From assembly GCA_039105265.1 (NCBI GenBank), contig JAPFFF010000045.1, positions 1-64,000 on the forward strand: 64,000 nt of DNA, read 5' to 3'. Shown piece after piece: positions 11,595-20,072 of this stretch. Source of the DNA: Tritrichomonas musculus. Lineage: Eukaryota; Parabasalia; Tritrichomonadida; Tritrichomonadidae. Made by a program: the position numbers and the translations under genes. Positions within the stretch are counted from its first letter, which is position 1, and every line of letters starts with the position of its first letter. The notes under the pieces are model-generated. The model saw only the letters and a list, made by a program, of their open reading frames with translations, was not told the origin of the DNA and ran no database searches.

Positions 11595-12005
11595 TTATTC
11601 ATTTGAATCTTCTGGTTCCTTCAAATTTAGTGGGTCAACGAAGCAATCTCGTAACCCATCGACAAATTGATTCAATACTTGTGCTTTTGTTTCCAATTGG
11701 ACTTTCTTTTTTTCTTCTTCTTTTTTCAAATCGTCCAATTTATCTCGATTTTCATCAATTTTTAGCTCATTTTCAACCATCATTTCCCATATCGGATCGG
11801 ACTTTGGATTTTTATCAATTTCATCATTTATATAGCCGTTTTCTTCGGTGAGCCTTCGATTTTCTGATTCCAGTCTTTCAATTGTTTTCATGTCGTCGTT
11901 TAATGAATCAGCTAATTCCAATAACCTTGTTGTATCATAAATAAAGTTGCGTACTGTCTTTCTGAAAACCTTAAGACTTTGCTTATCTTGCTTCCTGCTG
12001 TACAT
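11595..12005 (-). CDS. Small coiled-coil protein
   Basis: 136 residues starting MYSRKQDKQS, ATG at 12005. I do not recognise a family. The centre (about 35-110) is rich in Glu, Lys, Asp, Leu and Asn with heptad-like spacing (LESENRRLTEENGYINDEI and KLDDLKKEEEKKKVQLETKA), so a coiled coil is likely. There is no signal peptide or membrane segment. A TCACT initiator-like motif lies about 14 bases upstream of the ATG on the coding strand, which fits trichomonad leaders. The gene is co-directional with the giant ORF (49-base gap) and divergent from the secreted-protein gene at 12132. A partner role with the giant protein is possible but is inference from adjacency only. Confidence 0.7.
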   Translation of the reverse strand: MYSRKQDKQSLKVFRKTVRNFIYDTTRLLELADSLNDDMKTIERLESENRRLTEENGYINDEIDKNPKSDPIWEMMVENELKIDENRDKLDDLKKEEEKKKVQLETKAQVLNQFVDGLRDCFVDPLNLKEPEDSNE

Positions 12006-12131
12006 GAAAAAAAGTGATGTGATGACCTAACGAGAAAAAATTAGATTTTTGGTAAACGGTCTCCACCCCAAAAACTTAGAGGGCACCCCTGCAACACCTA
12101 GGGCACCCCATGAGGGACCCAAATAAAAAAT
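12006..12131. promoter_or_regulatory. C-rich divergent intergenic region
   Basis: The 126 bases between two divergent starts hold an unusually GC-rich patch in very AT-rich DNA. GGGCACCCC occurs twice, at 12081 and 12101, exactly 20 bases apart. A shared bidirectional control region is an inference from position and composition. Confidence 0.4.
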
Positions 12132-12662
12132 ATGATTTTTCGTGCTCACCTCATCACATCATTTTTACTTATGTTCGCCATCTCCGAGTGCAACGTAGAG
12201 CCTACAGAGAACTATCCAATAGAGAACCTATCAGATCTTATCGATAAACACCCAGAAGATTTAGATTTAAATGAAGATGACTATATGTACCAGAGTTTAT
12301 GTAAAATTGTTACTGCACAAGATTCACCATTCAATATTGGCCCAAAGCAAGCATTTGTCAGAAATTATTATCGTGAACTTCACAAATGCATAGAAATTCG
12401 ACAAAAATTGTTTGAAACAACCCTTGATATAGTCAAATGTAAATTCAATTTCGATGAAAATCTTTTTACGAGCATTTCTACCAGATTCTTTCAATTTTTC
12501 CCAAATGCCACAATTGATTGGACCCTAATGGATCCTCAAAGAGGAATGAACCAATTTTTAGATTCATATGCAGAGCATTTATTTATTAGAATAGGATTTT
12601 ACACAAGATGGATATACTATCCAATTGAATGCCATGCAAACGATTGGAAAGAATGCCTTTAA
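12132..12662 (+). CDS. Putative secreted protein, unknown family
   Basis: 176 residues. The N-terminus MIFRAHLITSFLLMFAISEC has a basic residue followed by a hydrophobic core and a plausible cleavage site after about residue 18-20, a clear signal-peptide pattern. The mature part has four or five cysteines (near residues 20, 57, 96, 110, 167 and 175) that could form disulfides, plus acidic segments such as LNEDDYMYQ. No membrane anchor follows. No domain is recognised. Secretion or lysosomal delivery is inferred from the leader alone. It is divergent from the coiled-coil gene at 11595-12005, with a C-rich spacer between them, and is followed by a GC-rich structured stretch. Confidence 0.75.
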   Translation: MIFRAHLITSFLLMFAISECNVEPTENYPIENLSDLIDKHPEDLDLNEDDYMYQSLCKIVTAQDSPFNIGPKQAFVRNYYRELHKCIEIRQKLFETTLDIVKCKFNFDENLFTSISTRFFQFFPNATIDWTLMDPQRGMNQFLDSYAEHLFIRIGFYTRWIYYPIECHANDWKECL

Positions 12663-12699
12663 GTAAACCACACAATTAACAACTTTTTCTATATCTTTT

Positions 12700-12885
12700 T
12701 TGATGTTAACGATACGGGGCCTCCTTCCTAGCAGAGCGTTGAGAGGAATCCTGAGAACAAGCCCAGTGGAAGATCATTAATGGGAGTGGGGGATCATACC
12801 TGACATAGCGGGGCTGGGGTCACGGATGGGAAATATTTGACGCGGTTTTTGAACGAAGTGCAAAAATCGTGGCAAATATATAACT
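12700..12885 (+). ncRNA. Candidate structured non-coding RNA
   Basis: About 185 bases of distinctly GC-rich sequence stand out from the AT-rich surroundings, and no ORF uses them. The stretch ends in a long hairpin: arms 12835-12851 and 12861-12877 pair over 17 positions with one mismatch and two wobbles around a 9-base loop. Earlier segments can also pair (AGCCC near 12760 with GGGCT near 12810, and GATC near 12772 with GATC near 12792). In AT-rich genomes such islands often mark structured RNAs. I could not match it to tRNA, U1-U6, SRP, RNase P or rRNA by eye, so the class and even the strand are uncertain. Confidence 0.35.
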
Positions 12886-12986
12886 ACTAAATTAACAAAT
12901 CGTGTAAATTAGAATCAAATATTAAATAATTTAATAATTTAAATATATTAATTAAATTAAGGAAGTAAATCTTTGTTTTAATTTTA

Positions 12987-13030
12987 AAAAAACCGATTTC
13001 TCCATTTGGAGATGGAGAAATCGGTTTTTT
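12987..13030. terminator. Perfect 17-bp hairpin between convergent transcripts
   Basis: Left arm AAAAAACCGATTTCTCC (12987-13003) and right arm GGAGAAATCGGTTTTTT (13014-13030) are perfect complements around the loop ATTTGGAGAT. The flanking A and T runs make it look like a terminator in either direction, and it lies between a plus-strand gene and the end of the minus-strand helicase gene. The loop sequence has a perfect complement at 13066-13075. A small inverted-repeat element is an alternative. Confidence 0.5.
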
Positions 13031-13288
13031 CATTCAATTTTGAATGGTTTACATTTTTTTCGATGATCTCCAAATGAAATATAAAAGACAAAAGACCGGA
13101 GCAAATCACCATACCCAGGCTCTTTTTGCATTTTTTGGATATAATTTACATCATCATATTAAATTGATGAAAATCAAGTTATTTCCATAGAAAAATTGGA
13201 AATAGAAAAAGTTAAACTTTTTCTTAAAAGTATTATAACTATTCATATCTTTATTTATATCCAAAACATCTACCAAAATAAAAGAATT

Positions 13289-16200
13289 TCATTCAACTTT
13301 TTGGAAATATCTACATTTTGAGCATACAATTGCAGAATTGTTGAATATGCAAAAGATATTATCACATTTGGGACAATTATACCAATTTATGGAATCAATT
13401 TCATTACTTTTACGTGTCTGTTTATCAAGATGATAGTCAATTTTTTTTTTAATTTCATTTAATTTTTTTTCAATTGAAATACTGTACATTTGAAATAGTC
13501 GTGATCGTAAAATGCAGAATTCGCTACATTTACAGCCAACAAAAGGGCATTGAATGCGATGGATTGGAATAAGAGTATCACCTTTTCCATTCATTCCATT
13601 GTAAATTGTGTCAATTAGATTGATTGCATCTTTAACAAGGAGGAAATGTTTGCCATGGAATAAGAAGACAGGTCCTTCTTCTTCTGGTGGCTCTTTAACG
13701 TCATGCAATTCAGAATGGCTGCAGAAAAATGCACATTTTTCACCAGTTAAAGCGCTACATCTTTTCCCACATTTTGGACAAGTTTTAATGCAACGACAAT
13801 GGCATCTTTCATAGTTAATTATAGGTGAATGATTTTCAAATAACTTTTTACAAACTTCACAACGAGTGCTTAATTTATTATCAAACAAAATTGGTTCTGA
13901 ACATTCTTGTCTGACAATTTCATTCATTTTTTCAATATTAATCATGTGCTTGCACAAATAATGCTGATGAATTGGGAATTTTTCAGCACAAAAATGAGTA
14001 CAGTGATGACCACAAGGGAAAACGTAATCACATTTTTCTATGCACTGGTAATTATGACCATCACGGATGCATTGATAACATTTATTTGGACATCTGTGAC
14101 CACAGGGAAGAATATGAGTGCACCTTTTTTTACACATAGGAATTTCTCCACACTTGTATTTGAAGCTGCATTCACAATTTGGACAAATTGTGTCAAATAA
14201 GACATTGCAACAGCATGGATCTTTATGACCACATTTTAGAGAGCATGTGTGGCCACAGCTTTCTAATACCTTGCCACAAGTGGCCTCGCATTTAGCCAGC
14301 CCAGAAGTAACAAGATAGCACATGATATCAGCCTCATGATGGCATTTAGGGAAAACATGATGAATTATTTCTCTACAGTCAGGACATCTCTTATTACGAC
14401 TGCATATTCCACATGTTCCTTTGCATTGGTGATTATTTGGGCATCTTTTATTGCACTTAAATCTGCATGTGTAATGATCATGCTCATGAGGACCAGGCGG
14501 CCATGAATGACAATGACAATTCAGCTGACAAAGATGACCACAAGGAAGTTCAGTATGACATTTCTCTTTACAAAATGAAAACCGATACTTAATGATATCT
14601 TCAGGAGTTTTTAAGAAAGCTGGTGAATCATGCTTAGAATTATTATGAATATGACAACGATTAACAGCAAGACCTTGGCACTTTTCTGTTGAATATGAAT
14701 AAGGACTTATATTTGATGCAACATCTGATATTTTCCTCCATAATTCATTTTGTTTGTTTTCTTTACCAAATATGTTTTTATTACCAAGAACAACAAGCAT
14801 TTCTCTTGCACGTGATAAAGTAACAAGTGCTCTATTTCTTGTTGAAACAAACCCAGGTTTATCTGATCGTGTCAATGAAACAATAATAACTTTATTTTCT
14901 TCACCTTGAAAATTATCAAGAACTACAACTTTGAATTTTTTAGGATTTTTAACGTTGCCAAATGAATTGTATAAATTCATTGAATCGATCTTTTTATTCC
15001 TATCATTATATAGGTTGGCAATTTCCTTTTCTATTTCATACTTTTGTCCTTTATAAAGAGAAATGATTGTAATATCTTCAGGTTTGTATCCTCTGCAAAT
15101 AAAGAATGGAATCAAAGCTGCACAAAACTTTGCTTCCATGTTGTTTGAATAGCTTCTTCCTGTAGTTTTGTTCATTGGATAATCATGCATTATAAATCTC
15201 ACTCGATGTGGTATTCCAAAAGGAATTCCAAGATTATTTGTTGTTGCATCATCCAAAATCTTTTCTTTCCCATCGGAATAAAATGATTCTCGAATAAGTT
15301 GGCATATTTCAGGATGCATTCTTCTTTGAATAGAAAGAGTAAATAAACAGTCTTCATTATTTTCATCTGCATTTTTAACCAATTTTTCAAATAATGAAAT
15401 GTCATAACAAAAAGGTTTAAACGTTAGTTCATATTCTACTTTTGGTCTTAGTTGCTGATAATCTCCTATTAAAATTAATCTTTTCATTGTGGTTGGCAAA
15501 ATACATGATAACATACTTTCCGTTAATTCGCCAGCTTCTTCAACAATTACAATTTCACAACCTGCAATTTCTAATGCTTCTTTCCTGCAACTTGCAACAG
15601 TAGATGTCATTCCAATCAATTTCATTCCTTTGAGATAATCTCCAGCTGATTCAGTTTCTTCAATTAAGAAATCAGCTTCTTCTTCATGCAATTGTGACTC
15701 ATATCCATTAATCATTGTTGTTAAAGGATATGAAATTTCTTTCAAATATTGAATCATTGCTTTACTCGAATCATTACCTTTAAATAGTAAATCAAAGTTA
15801 TCTCTGATGTATGTTTGCACATATATTGGAGGATACTGATCAGTAATCTGAGCATTTTGATATGATATTTTACTCATTTCAATCATATCTTCATCGCCAT
15901 ATATTCTATCATCTTCGTCATAATCTTCTTCCTCCTCTTCTTCCTCCTCTTCTTTTTTAATAACTTTGGCACTTGAAATGGTTATGCTATTATTATTGTT
16001 ATTGTTATTTGAAGTATTTTTAATTTCTTTTTCTTCTACTTCTTCTTTTTCATATCTGTCTTCTTCTTCTTCAATCAAATATTTAAATCTATTTTCTGTT
16101 CTTCCAAAAACAATGTTTTGGTTATTTTTATATATTTTATAAAATCTCAAATTTCTTTCTTCGTAATAGTCTTTACCTTCGAGCCAGCATCTAACATAAT

Positions 16201-19144
16201 CACTAAAATCAGGAAGATTTACTTTTTGAATTCCTGGACTATTACTTTTGAGGTATTCATTGTAATAATTGACTTCTTTTTCACTAAATGGCAAACGATA
16301 TTTATTTAGAAATACATTTTCAATATTTGTAATAAAGTTACCTAGGAATTCAATGACTTGCAAATAGTTATTTAGATCATGTGGATTATTTGTAATTCTT
16401 TTAATAAATAATGCTGCCATTTGTCTAATATTATAAAGGTTTTTTAATTGCTGTTTTTTGGTTGCAATACTATCTCTAACAGCTTTGATATTCCATCCAA
16501 AATGCCTATTACACCATTTTGTCTTTATCAGCTTTGGATCTTCAGATCTCATCGGTCCTCCCCAGCGAACAACTTTTTTTGGATCAATGAATTTAATAAC
16601 ATCTTCCAAGATAGAATCAAGAGCATGATTTGTGTATGAAATAACAACAATCGGCTTCATTTTATTCATTCCATTTAAAAGACGAAGTATTTCTCTTGCT
16701 AAATGTGTCTTGCCTGTTCCTGGGGCTCCATTAACTAGTGTTAAATTATGAGTCAAACAATAACGGAGTGCAAGGTATTGCTCATGATCAACTCTTAAAA
16801 GATTATCTTTTTGGTTATCAGTCAATCTATCATATAACCATTTCTCAGCTGCTTTTTCAATTAATCCTTTTGAAGAACGAATTTTATTAGAATTTAGAAC
16901 AAGAATATCAGTGGGAACAAGTCTTCTTTCTGATTCTATGTTATCAGAAAAGTCAAGTTTTGTGATAATATTAATGAATTTTTGAGGAAAAGATGATTCA
17001 CTCATCATTGACAATCTTTGAAGAACAGGTTGAACACTTGACCAACTTGATGTGGGCTCAAACATGTAATACGTTTTATTTTCAGAAATATCGCCAGATA
17101 ATACCGAAACAGGCACAATTCCTCTATTCAGCATATCAACAGTTAATGCAGAAGTTTCATCATCACCTCTTGCAACAGCACATGATTTGCAGACAACGTC
17201 GAATTTTAACAAATTTGGATCTGTTGACAAAATCAAAAGCGATCTATTTGCCAGGCGTTCTGAACGTTTCCAATCAGGAGGTGGAACGGCTTTTGTCCAA
17301 TTTGGAGGAATTCTAATTTCGAATTTCAAGAATAAATTGCAATCTTTAAATTTATCAAAATAACGTGTATCAAGATCATAATTAACAGTAACATTTTTAT
17401 ATAAAAAGAGATCTCGTGCATCAACTGTCTTTTCTCTAAGTTTAAATAAGTTGATTCTAAATGGATAATAAAAGTTCAGTTTTGTTAAATCAACCATTGC
17501 TCTCTTATATTGAATGAAATTTTCCCAGACTTTGTTCATATCATTGTCAATGTTGTCATTTGAAAAGAACAAATCATTTGCTGCTGGCGATACAGAAATA
17601 TCAAACGATTCCATATCCTCTTTTACTGCTTCTTCTGATGATTTTATTAGTTTTTGAACATTCTTTTTGTATTTGGGAAATCTAATTGTCAGTTGCTTTA
17701 ATAATGCTAGATCACCTTTTAATGTTATTGCATTCTTTGAGGAAACAGAAATTAATATATTGAAGAAATACAAAACAGAAAAAATGTTATCAATATCAAT
17801 TATTTCTATAATGAAATGAATAATCGTGCTATTGAACATGTTTGATAGTTTAAAATTGCCTTTGTTCAAATCGAAAAAAATTGAATAAATTGAAGACAAC
17901 TTATTTATATCAGAGGATTCAAAAAAATCATCATGAGTGAATATTTCACAAAGTCTAAGAAAAAGTGGCACTTTTATTTCATCATTAAATGTCTCAACAT
18001 CAAAAAAATTCACGATTTCATAAAATGTATCTATATTCTGGTATATCTTCCCAACAATATTTCTCAGGTTTGGTTTTTCATACTTTGCAAATTCTTTATA
18101 AACGTCATCAACTGTTGTTATTTTTTTGATTGCCTTTTCTTCTTCTGGCTCAATGATCACATCCGCTGAGTCATCATAACTCGAATTGTAATTGGCATTA
18201 GAATTTGAATTGCTGTTAGGTACACAAACAAATCTATTTGGTCTTGCTGAATTTTGATTATTATTATTGTTTTCATTAACAATATTACTTTGATCTGAAT
18301 TCTGATTTTGCTGTGGTGTGTAATTAAATCTATTTGTTTTTGTCGAATTTTGATTATTGTTTATGTCTTCATGAATATAATTGTTTTGATTTAAGTTCTG
18401 ATTATTCTGTGGAGTGTAATTAAATTTATTTGATTCTGATGAATTTTGACTGTTGTTGTTTTCATGACTAATATTGTTTTGATCTGAGTTCTGATTTTGC
18501 TGTGGAGTATAATTAAATCTATTTGTTTTTGTGGAATTTTGACTGTTGTTGTTGTTTTCATGACTAATATTGTTCTTATCTGAGTTCTGATTTTGTTGGG
18601 GAGTGTAAACAAATCTATTATCTTTTTTGCTGGTGTTACTAGTAGAACTATTGGAATTGACATTATTATTATTTTGAGATATTTTTGGTTGTTCTAATTG
18701 AATCTGGTTTATATTACTGTTGGCATTGCTATTGCTATCATTAAGCGGATTTGTGTTATTTGGAGTATATCGAAATTTATTTATTTCTATATTTTGTTTT
18801 GAAATACCGTTTTCTTGGTTTGAAATATTGGCATTTGAAGGTATAGCTTGCTGTTGCTGAGATAAATTCTGTGATGGATCATATATTGGATTCCCATTTA
18901 TTAGAATATTTTGTAAAATAAATAAAAGCGCTGCCGTTCTATTTTCTTTATTTCCACCTTTAATTATATAATTTCTATTATGGGTATTAATAATCGATAC
19001 ATCGTAAAATCTGTTATCTAAATAAAATAATCTTCGCACTCTATGGGGAAGCATTATAGGAAGACGAAACATGATTTTTGTGTTTTTCTCTTTTATTTCC
19101 AAATTATCTGGCAGGTTGTATTTATCAATTGTTGAGGAATCCAT
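13289..19144 (-). CDS. ZNFX1/Hrr1-like SF1 helicase with NFX1-type zinc fingers
   Basis: 1,951 residues, ATG at 19144. Visible order: an N-terminal region, then a Q/N-rich stretch (about 85-330) with tandem copies of RFNYTPQQNQNSDQN; an uncharacterised middle; a UPF1-type superfamily 1 helicase core with Walker A GAPGTGKTH (about 805), an Asn tract and a poly-Glu tract (about 1040-1075), motif II VEEAGE (about 1201), GDYQQLRPK (about 1226), RRMHPE (about 1276) and the motif VI region ALVTLSRARE (about 1440); a Cys/His-rich array of NFX1-type fingers (about 1530-1795, units such as CGHLCQLNCHCH and CGHRCPNKC); and a C-terminal zinc ribbon. Relatives (ZNFX1, fission yeast Hrr1) act in small-RNA silencing and antiviral RNA sensing with Argonaute and RNA-dependent RNA polymerase. 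The same role here is inference. The core motifs look intact, so it is probably functional. Confidence 0.93.
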   Translation of the reverse strand: MDSSTIDKYNLPDNLEIKEKNTKIMFRLPIMLPHRVRRLFYLDNRFYDVSIINTHNRNYIIKGGNKENRTAALLFILQNILINGNPIYDPSQNLSQQQQAIPSNANISNQENGISKQNIEINKFRYTPNNTNPLNDSNSNANSNINQIQLEQPKISQNNNNVNSNSSTSNTSKKDNRFVYTPQQNQNSDKNNISHENNNNSQNSTKTNRFNYTPQQNQNSDQNNISHENNNSQNSSESNKFNYTPQNNQNLNQNNYIHEDINNNQNSTKTNRFNYTPQQNQNSDQSNIVNENNNNNQNSARPNRFVCVPNSNSNSNANYNSSYDDSADVIIEPEEEKAIKKITTVDDVYKEFAKYEKPNLRNIVGKIYQNIDTFYEIVNFFDVETFNDEIKVPLFLRLCEIFTHDDFFESSDINKLSSIYSIFFDLNKGNFKLSNMFNSTIIHFIIEIIDIDNIFSVLYFFNILISVSSKNAITLKGDLALLKQLTIRFPKYKKNVQKLIKSSEEAVKEDMESFDISVSPAANDLFFSNDNIDNDMNKVWENFIQYKRAMVDLTKLNFYYPFRINLFKLREKTVDARDLFLYKNVTVNYDLDTRYFDKFKDCNLFLKFEIRIPPNWTKAVPPPDWKRSERLANRSLLILSTDPNLLKFDVVCKSCAVARGDDETSALTVDMLNRGIVPVSVLSGDISENKTYYMFEPTSSWSSVQPVLQRLSMMSESSFPQKFINIITKLDFSDNIESERRLVPTDILVLNSNKIRSSKGLIEKAAEKWLYDRLTDNQKDNLLRVDHEQYLALRYCLTHNLTLVNGAPGTGKTHLAREILRLLNGMNKMKPIVVISYTNHALDSILEDVIKFIDPKKVVRWGGPMRSEDPKLIKTKWCNRHFGWNIKAVRDSIATKKQQLKNLYNIRQMAALFIKRITNNPHDLNNYLQVIEFLGNFITNIENVFLNKYRLPFSEKEVNYYNEYLKSNSPGIQKVNLPDFSDYVRCWLEGKDYYEERNLRFYKIYKNNQNIVFGRTENRFKYLIEEEEDRYEKEEVEEKEIKNTSNNNNNNNSITISSAKVIKKEEEEEEEEEDYDEDDRIYGDEDMIEMSKISYQNAQITDQYPPIYVQTYIRDNFDLLFKGNDSSKAMIQYLKEISYPLTTMINGYESQLHEEEADFLIEETESAGDYLKGMKLIGMTSTVASCRKEALEIAGCEIVIVEEAGELTESMLSCILPTTMKRLILIGDYQQLRPKVEYELTFKPFCYDISLFEKLVKNADENNEDCLFTLSIQRRMHPEICQLIRESFYSDGKEKILDDATTNNLGIPFGIPHRVRFIMHDYPMNKTTGRSYSNNMEAKFCAALIPFFICRGYKPEDITIISLYKGQKYEIEKEIANLYNDRNKKIDSMNLYNSFGNVKNPKKFKVVVLDNFQGEENKVIIVSLTRSDKPGFVSTRNRALVTLSRAREMLVVLGNKNIFGKENKQNELWRKISDVASNISPYSYSTEKCQGLAVNRCHIHNNSKHDSPAFLKTPEDIIKYRFSFCKEKCHTELPCGHLCQLNCHCHSWPPGPHEHDHYTCRFKCNKRCPNNHQCKGTCGICSRNKRCPDCREIIHHVFPKCHHEADIMCYLVTSGLAKCEATCGKVLESCGHTCSLKCGHKDPCCCNVLFDTICPNCECSFKYKCGEIPMCKKRCTHILPCGHRCPNKCYQCIRDGHNYQCIEKCDYVFPCGHHCTHFCAEKFPIHQHYLCKHMINIEKMNEIVRQECSEPILFDNKLSTRCEVCKKLFENHSPIINYERCHCRCIKTCPKCGKRCSALTGEKCAFFCSHSELHDVKEPPEEEGPVFLFHGKHFLLVKDAINLIDTIYNGMNGKGDTLIPIHRIQCPFVGCKCSEFCILRSRLFQMYSISIEKKLNEIKKKIDYHLDKQTRKSNEIDSINWYNCPKCDNIFCIFNNSAIVCSKCRYFQKVE
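18230..18640 (-). repeat. Q/N-rich tandem repeats in the helicase N-terminus
   Basis: About five imperfect units of roughly 80-90 bases encode variants of NRFNYTPQQNQNSDQNNISH followed by an Asn tract. The copies are similar at the DNA level, so repeat number may vary between strains. A prion-like or condensate role is inference from composition. Confidence 0.75.
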
Positions 19145-19866
19145 CAGTATCTATCAAACAAAATATTGAAATATAGAAACCAAAAAATTTGAATGAAAAA
19201 AAATTTATTGTCAGAAAAATAAATAATTTCAATTGAAAATATTTCTGTCAATATTTTAATTAGATAAATGGAATGGAAATTTCAAGCAGTGAAACATTCT
19301 CTTCAAATATCTCGAATTTCTTTAATATGAAATTGCATAGATTTTCAAAAGAAAAATATTTCTGCCAATGTATTTTTTTATTTATTGATGTTATCACATT
19401 GATCTAATAAATATGGATATTTTCTATATCAATTCAATTCTCAAATGACAAATGATATATTAAAGAATATTATATAATTTTTTTTATGATATAAATAAAT
19501 CAAAAAGTTCCAGAAGACAAAGATATTTAACCTCAACTTAAGAAACCCAAAAGTTCATATCTTTAAGAAAAAAAAAAAAAAAAATAGTATAAATGATGAA
19601 TTATTCAATTCATATATATAATGCACTATTGCGAATCCATCCAATCGACCTTCAATATTAAAAAAATTGATTAATTTTGCAATCTAATTATTAATAAAAT
19701 TTTTCAAATATACTAAATCAAAAAAGTAAAATTTAACCAAACAACACATTATAAAATTCATGATGCAGAGTAAATGTATTCACAAGGGCAAATAATCTTC
19801 GGTGATTATAATCCTATAAATGAGCAAGGAAAAAAATAGTTGACAACTAATTAAATGGTCAATTTT
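19145..19866. other. AT-rich intergenic DNA
   Basis: Upstream of the helicase gene and before the transposon nest. It has a poly-A run near 19569-19585 and several A/T tracts. I see no gene, RNA or clear promoter element. Confidence 0.6.
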
Positions 19867-20072
19867 TTCTCATTCAGGGATGCATTACGAGCACGAGCCG
19901 AGCGGTTTGCCCAAAATGATTTTTGGGCAAGAGCATTGCCCGAGCAAAAAGTTCTTGCTCGAGCATGCTCGAGAAATGTCAAATTTTCCACTTTTATTAC
20001 CATACGTGCTTATTATTAGAACTTTTTCGAGCATTGCTCGAGCATTGCCCAAAAATTAAAAAAGCTAAAGTA

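Noticed and set aside
12700-12885. U1 snRNA or SRP RNA
   Set aside because: A short ATACCTGA-like stretch recalls the U1 5' end, but no Sm site, loop motifs or SRP helix 8 signature are visible.
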